Below are positions 23,880 to 25,977 of a stretch of 25,977 bases of DNA, in pieces (position 1 is the first letter of the stretch; every line of letters begins with the position of its first letter). The stretch is from ZC4RG30 sp964396335. Lineage in GTDB: Bacteria; Pseudomonadota; Gammaproteobacteria; Steroidobacterales; Steroidobacteraceae. The notes beneath the pieces were generated by a model that saw only the letters and a list, made by a program, of their open reading frames with translations, ran no database searches and had not been told where the DNA came from. The position numbers and the translations under genes were made by a program. The stretch lies in NCBI GenBank assembly GCA_964396335.1, contig CAYNEX010000023.1:1-25977 (forward strand), in the 5' to 3' direction.

Positions 23880-24161
23880 GTCAATCCCGGGGACAACCAG
23901 CCCGCATAACAGGCCGGTCGACAGATTAATTACATTCTGGCTGCGTCCACAGAATGTTTCCGAGCATTCTTGGGGACTCGGCCTTCATCACGCGCGTCAC
24001 TAATTCGCGCCACAGGCGCGAGGTGTCGTGCACGTTCGACTTTTCGCATCGACGTTAACTTGATGCGGCGCGTCACACGCTCGGTCTCGGCGGGGGTATA
24101 GCTGCACAGGTCCGAAGCCTCGGTGGCGGTGCACATCTCGGCGCCGAAATGCCGGCAGCTT
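23867..24161. other. Intergenic trailer region next to the CRISPR array, with possible coding remnant
   Basis: 295 bases without a firm gene. On the minus strand one frame (about 24136 to 24045) reads MCTATEASDLCSYTPAETER and on to TRRIKL. A second frame (about 24048 to 23926) reads NVHDTSRLWRELVTRVMKAE, continues to NILWTQPECN and then stops. The two together look like one protein tail broken by a frameshift, but I recognise no family. Two hairpins are present: TCGCGCC/GGCGCGA at 24005-24021 and ACATTCTG/CAGAATGT at 23932-23957, the latter followed on the minus strand by AT-rich bases. No tRNA or attachment site is seen. Confidence 0.35.
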
Positions 24162-24358
24162 CAGGGATCCCCGCGCATCCGGGGAGGTCGCCATTGCGCC
24201 TCGGTCAAACGCTCAAATCTGAGATCTATCCCCCCCACATGCGGGGAAGCCTCGCGGAGCGCTGCCGTTGTCGCTTTTGTCGCAGGTCTATTCCCGGACA
24301 TGCGGGGATGCCCGATAGCCGTCATGCGTGCTGCTATCCCTTGGCATGCGGGGAAGCC
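24162..24358 (-). repeat. Four degenerate terminal CRISPR repeats
   Basis: Repeats at 24162-24189 (about nine mismatches), 24223-24251 (one base inserted), 24285-24312 (five mismatches) and 24331-24358 (seven mismatches) keep the central stem but have lost the consensus. Three of the four following spacers are 33 bases; the one between the third and fourth is only 18. Decay at this end marks it as leader-distal. Confidence 0.9.
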
Positions 24359-25760
24359 GGCACCTTCGCGTAATGGATGGCCACCCCGTACGGTCTATCC
24401 CCGCGTATGCGGGGAAGCCGCTGCCACAGGGACTTACTCCCATCGAGAAGGGGGTCTATCCCCGCGTATGCGGGGAAGCCCGGAAGCGGCCCCAGGTCCC
24501 GTTTGAGGCCCCGGGTCTATCCCCGCGTATGCGGGGAAGCCCTTCCAGTACAGCGCACCCACCGCTGCCGTCAGGGTCTATCCCCGCGTATGCGGGGAAG
24601 CCTGGCGAATGCCGTGAATGCGATTCCAGGCCACCGGTCTATCCCCGCGTATGCGGGGAAGCCAGGGATGGTCTGCAGCAGTGCGCGGGCTTTCCGGGTC
24701 TATCCCCGCGTATGCGGGGAAGCCCGATTGCGAGTGATCGTGCGAGGACTTCTTGTGGGTCTATCCCCGCGTATGCGGGGAAGCCGAACCCTGACCCGTG
24801 ACGGTCAGGGTTACCGGGGGTCTATCCCCGCGTATGCGGGGAAGCCCACAATCCCTGGCGCAGTGCATGGATCAGCTGTGGTCTATCCCCGCGTATGCGG
24901 GGAAGCCGTCACATCCCCGTCGAAGTCGGTATCCAGCTCGGGTCTATCCCCGCGTATGCGGGGAAGCCTTGTTCTTGCGGGCGCGGCCGACGTAGGTGTC
25001 GGGTCTATCCCCGCGTATGCGGGGAAGCCCCGCACTACGACAGCGGCGCTGAGGTTTCCTCGGGTCTATCCCCGCGTATGCGGGGAAGCCTGGCATTCAC
25101 CGAAGTACCAGCCATAGCGCGAGGGTCTATCCCCGCGTATGCGGGGAAGCCCGGCGAAGGATCAGCCCGACGCCGTTCGCCTACGGTCTATCCCCGCGTA
25201 TGCGGGGAAGCCGTCATCAGAGTTGCCGGTGAACTCGCGCGACGGGGTCTATCCCCGCGTATGCGGGGAAGCCTTCTTGGGGTCGTCGTCGTCGTCGTCG
25301 CCCTCGGGTCTATCCCCGCGTATGCGGGGAAGCCTTCCTCACCGTCCGCCCAAAACACCAAAGGCAAGGTCTATCCCCGCGTATGCGGGGAAGCCGTGAA
25401 GAAATAGGCATGGCCGAACCACGGCAGGGGTCTATCCCCGCGTATGCGGGGAAGCCCGGAGATACGCGCATCAACGGGCGCTGGTTTTGGGTCTATCCCC
25501 GCGTATGCGGGGAAGCCTCCCGATCTGCGACGCGCATGGGAACACAGTGGGGTCTATCCCCGCGTATGCGGGGAAGCCGCAACCAGTGCATCGGCGGCAG
25601 GATGTTGAGCAGGTCTATCCACGCGTATGCGGGGAAGCCCCTCTCCTCTGCCTTTGTCAGGTGCCGAGTTTGGGTCTATCCCCGCGTATGCGGGGAAGCC
25701 AGTATGAGATGTAGTCTAGACTTGCACCATTGGGGTCTATCCCCGCGTATGCGGGGAAGC

Positions 25761-25770
25761 NNNNNNNNNN
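25761..25770. other. Assembly gap of ten N inside a CRISPR repeat
   Basis: The repeat starting at 25734 breaks after GAAGC at 25760, and GAAGCC begins again at 25771. The next repeat starts 76 bases on instead of 61; the excess of 15 equals ten N plus a duplicated GAAGC. The two contigs therefore overlap by five bases and the real gap is nil. Confidence 0.92.
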
Positions 25771-25977
25771 GAAGCCAGCCGCAGCGGCCGCCCACCCCCC
25801 CCCCCCCCGGGTCTATCCCCGCGTATGCGGGGAAGCCTAATTCGTCACATCCGTCAGGCCTTCATACTCGGGTCTATCCCCGCGTATGCGGGGAAGCCGG
25901 CCTGTATCCGCTGTAAGCGCCGGCCACCGGGGGTCTATCCCCGCGTATGCGGGGAAGCCTGGATCACCTGATCGTCG

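Larger units (their letters stand above)
24162..25977 (-). CRISPR. Type I-E-like CRISPR array, truncated by window edge
   Basis: Thirty repeats are visible: 26 match a 28-base consensus from 24392 (then every 61 bases) and four degenerate ones lie to the left. On the minus strand the repeat has the stem-loop CCCCGCATACGCGGGG followed by ATAGACC. This matches the type I-E layout, whose 5' crRNA handle in E. coli is AUAAACCG. Spacers are 33 bases (32 if a 29th repeat base is counted). The array is therefore probably transcribed leftward, with its leader right of the window. One repeat (25612) has a single change, C to A at its tenth base on the plus strand. A ten-N gap splits the repeat starting at 25734. 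The array continues past 25977. No cas gene is in the window. Confidence 0.98.

Noticed and set aside
24149..25916. Plus-strand open frames with recurring SIPAYAGKP, VYPRVCGEA and GLSPRMRGS
   Set aside because: These are the three frames of the CRISPR repeat. The periodic protein is a well-known annotation artefact of such arrays, not a repeat protein.

Overview
The window comes from a GC-rich gammaproteobacterial chromosome. A fused aspartate kinase/diaminopimelate decarboxylase, a his operon in the order G-D-C-B-H-A-F-IE preceded by a TrpR/YerC-like regulator, and a MetX/MetB pair suggest the Xanthomonadales or a neighbouring lineage. That placement is an inference from gene content; no rRNA is present. 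Most of the window is ordinary core metabolism. The array at the right end is the main accessory element.

Layout. 1-1583 (-): malate synthase G, cut by the left edge. 1649-3208 (+): benzoylformate-decarboxylase-type ThDP enzyme. 3255-3989 (+) and 4068-4556 (-): a cytochrome b561-type membrane protein and a cytochrome c', convergent on a shared strong terminator. 4753-5754 (+): SMP-30-like lipoprotein. 5806-6522 (-): GTP cyclohydrolase I. 6631-7732 (+): a 56-residue protein and an L,D-transpeptidase. 7852-8070 (+): small charged protein. 8112-10697 (+): LysA/LysC fusion. 10755-11373 (-): VapBC-like toxin-antitoxin pair. 11562-11768 (+): small membrane protein.

11770-19197 (-) is one compact histidine operon led by a TrpR-like regulator. 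Its genes overlap or abut, mostly by GTGA/ATGA junctions. A 24-bp imperfect palindrome resembling the E. coli trp operator lies just upstream of the regulator, between it and the divergent metX. I see no histidine leader peptide there, so repressor control of his rather than attenuation is the most interesting regulatory idea in the window. metX and metB (19290-21451, +) carry out homoserine acylation and sulfur transfer. They are followed by a secreted CE15 glucuronoyl esterase and an exported protein of unknown function.

24162-25977 is a CRISPR array of type I-E character with 30 visible repeats, running off the right edge. Its repeats are in the reverse of the usual orientation and decay towards the left, so the leader, and perhaps cas genes, should lie to the right of the window. 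No cas gene is visible here. Two runs of ten N (13178-13187 and 25761-25770) look like joins of contigs that actually abut or overlap by a few bases. One hides the hisA/hisF junction and the other splits a CRISPR repeat. I found no clearly new biological system. The best leads are the his/met operator, features of the array, and a possible decayed coding remnant next to the array.
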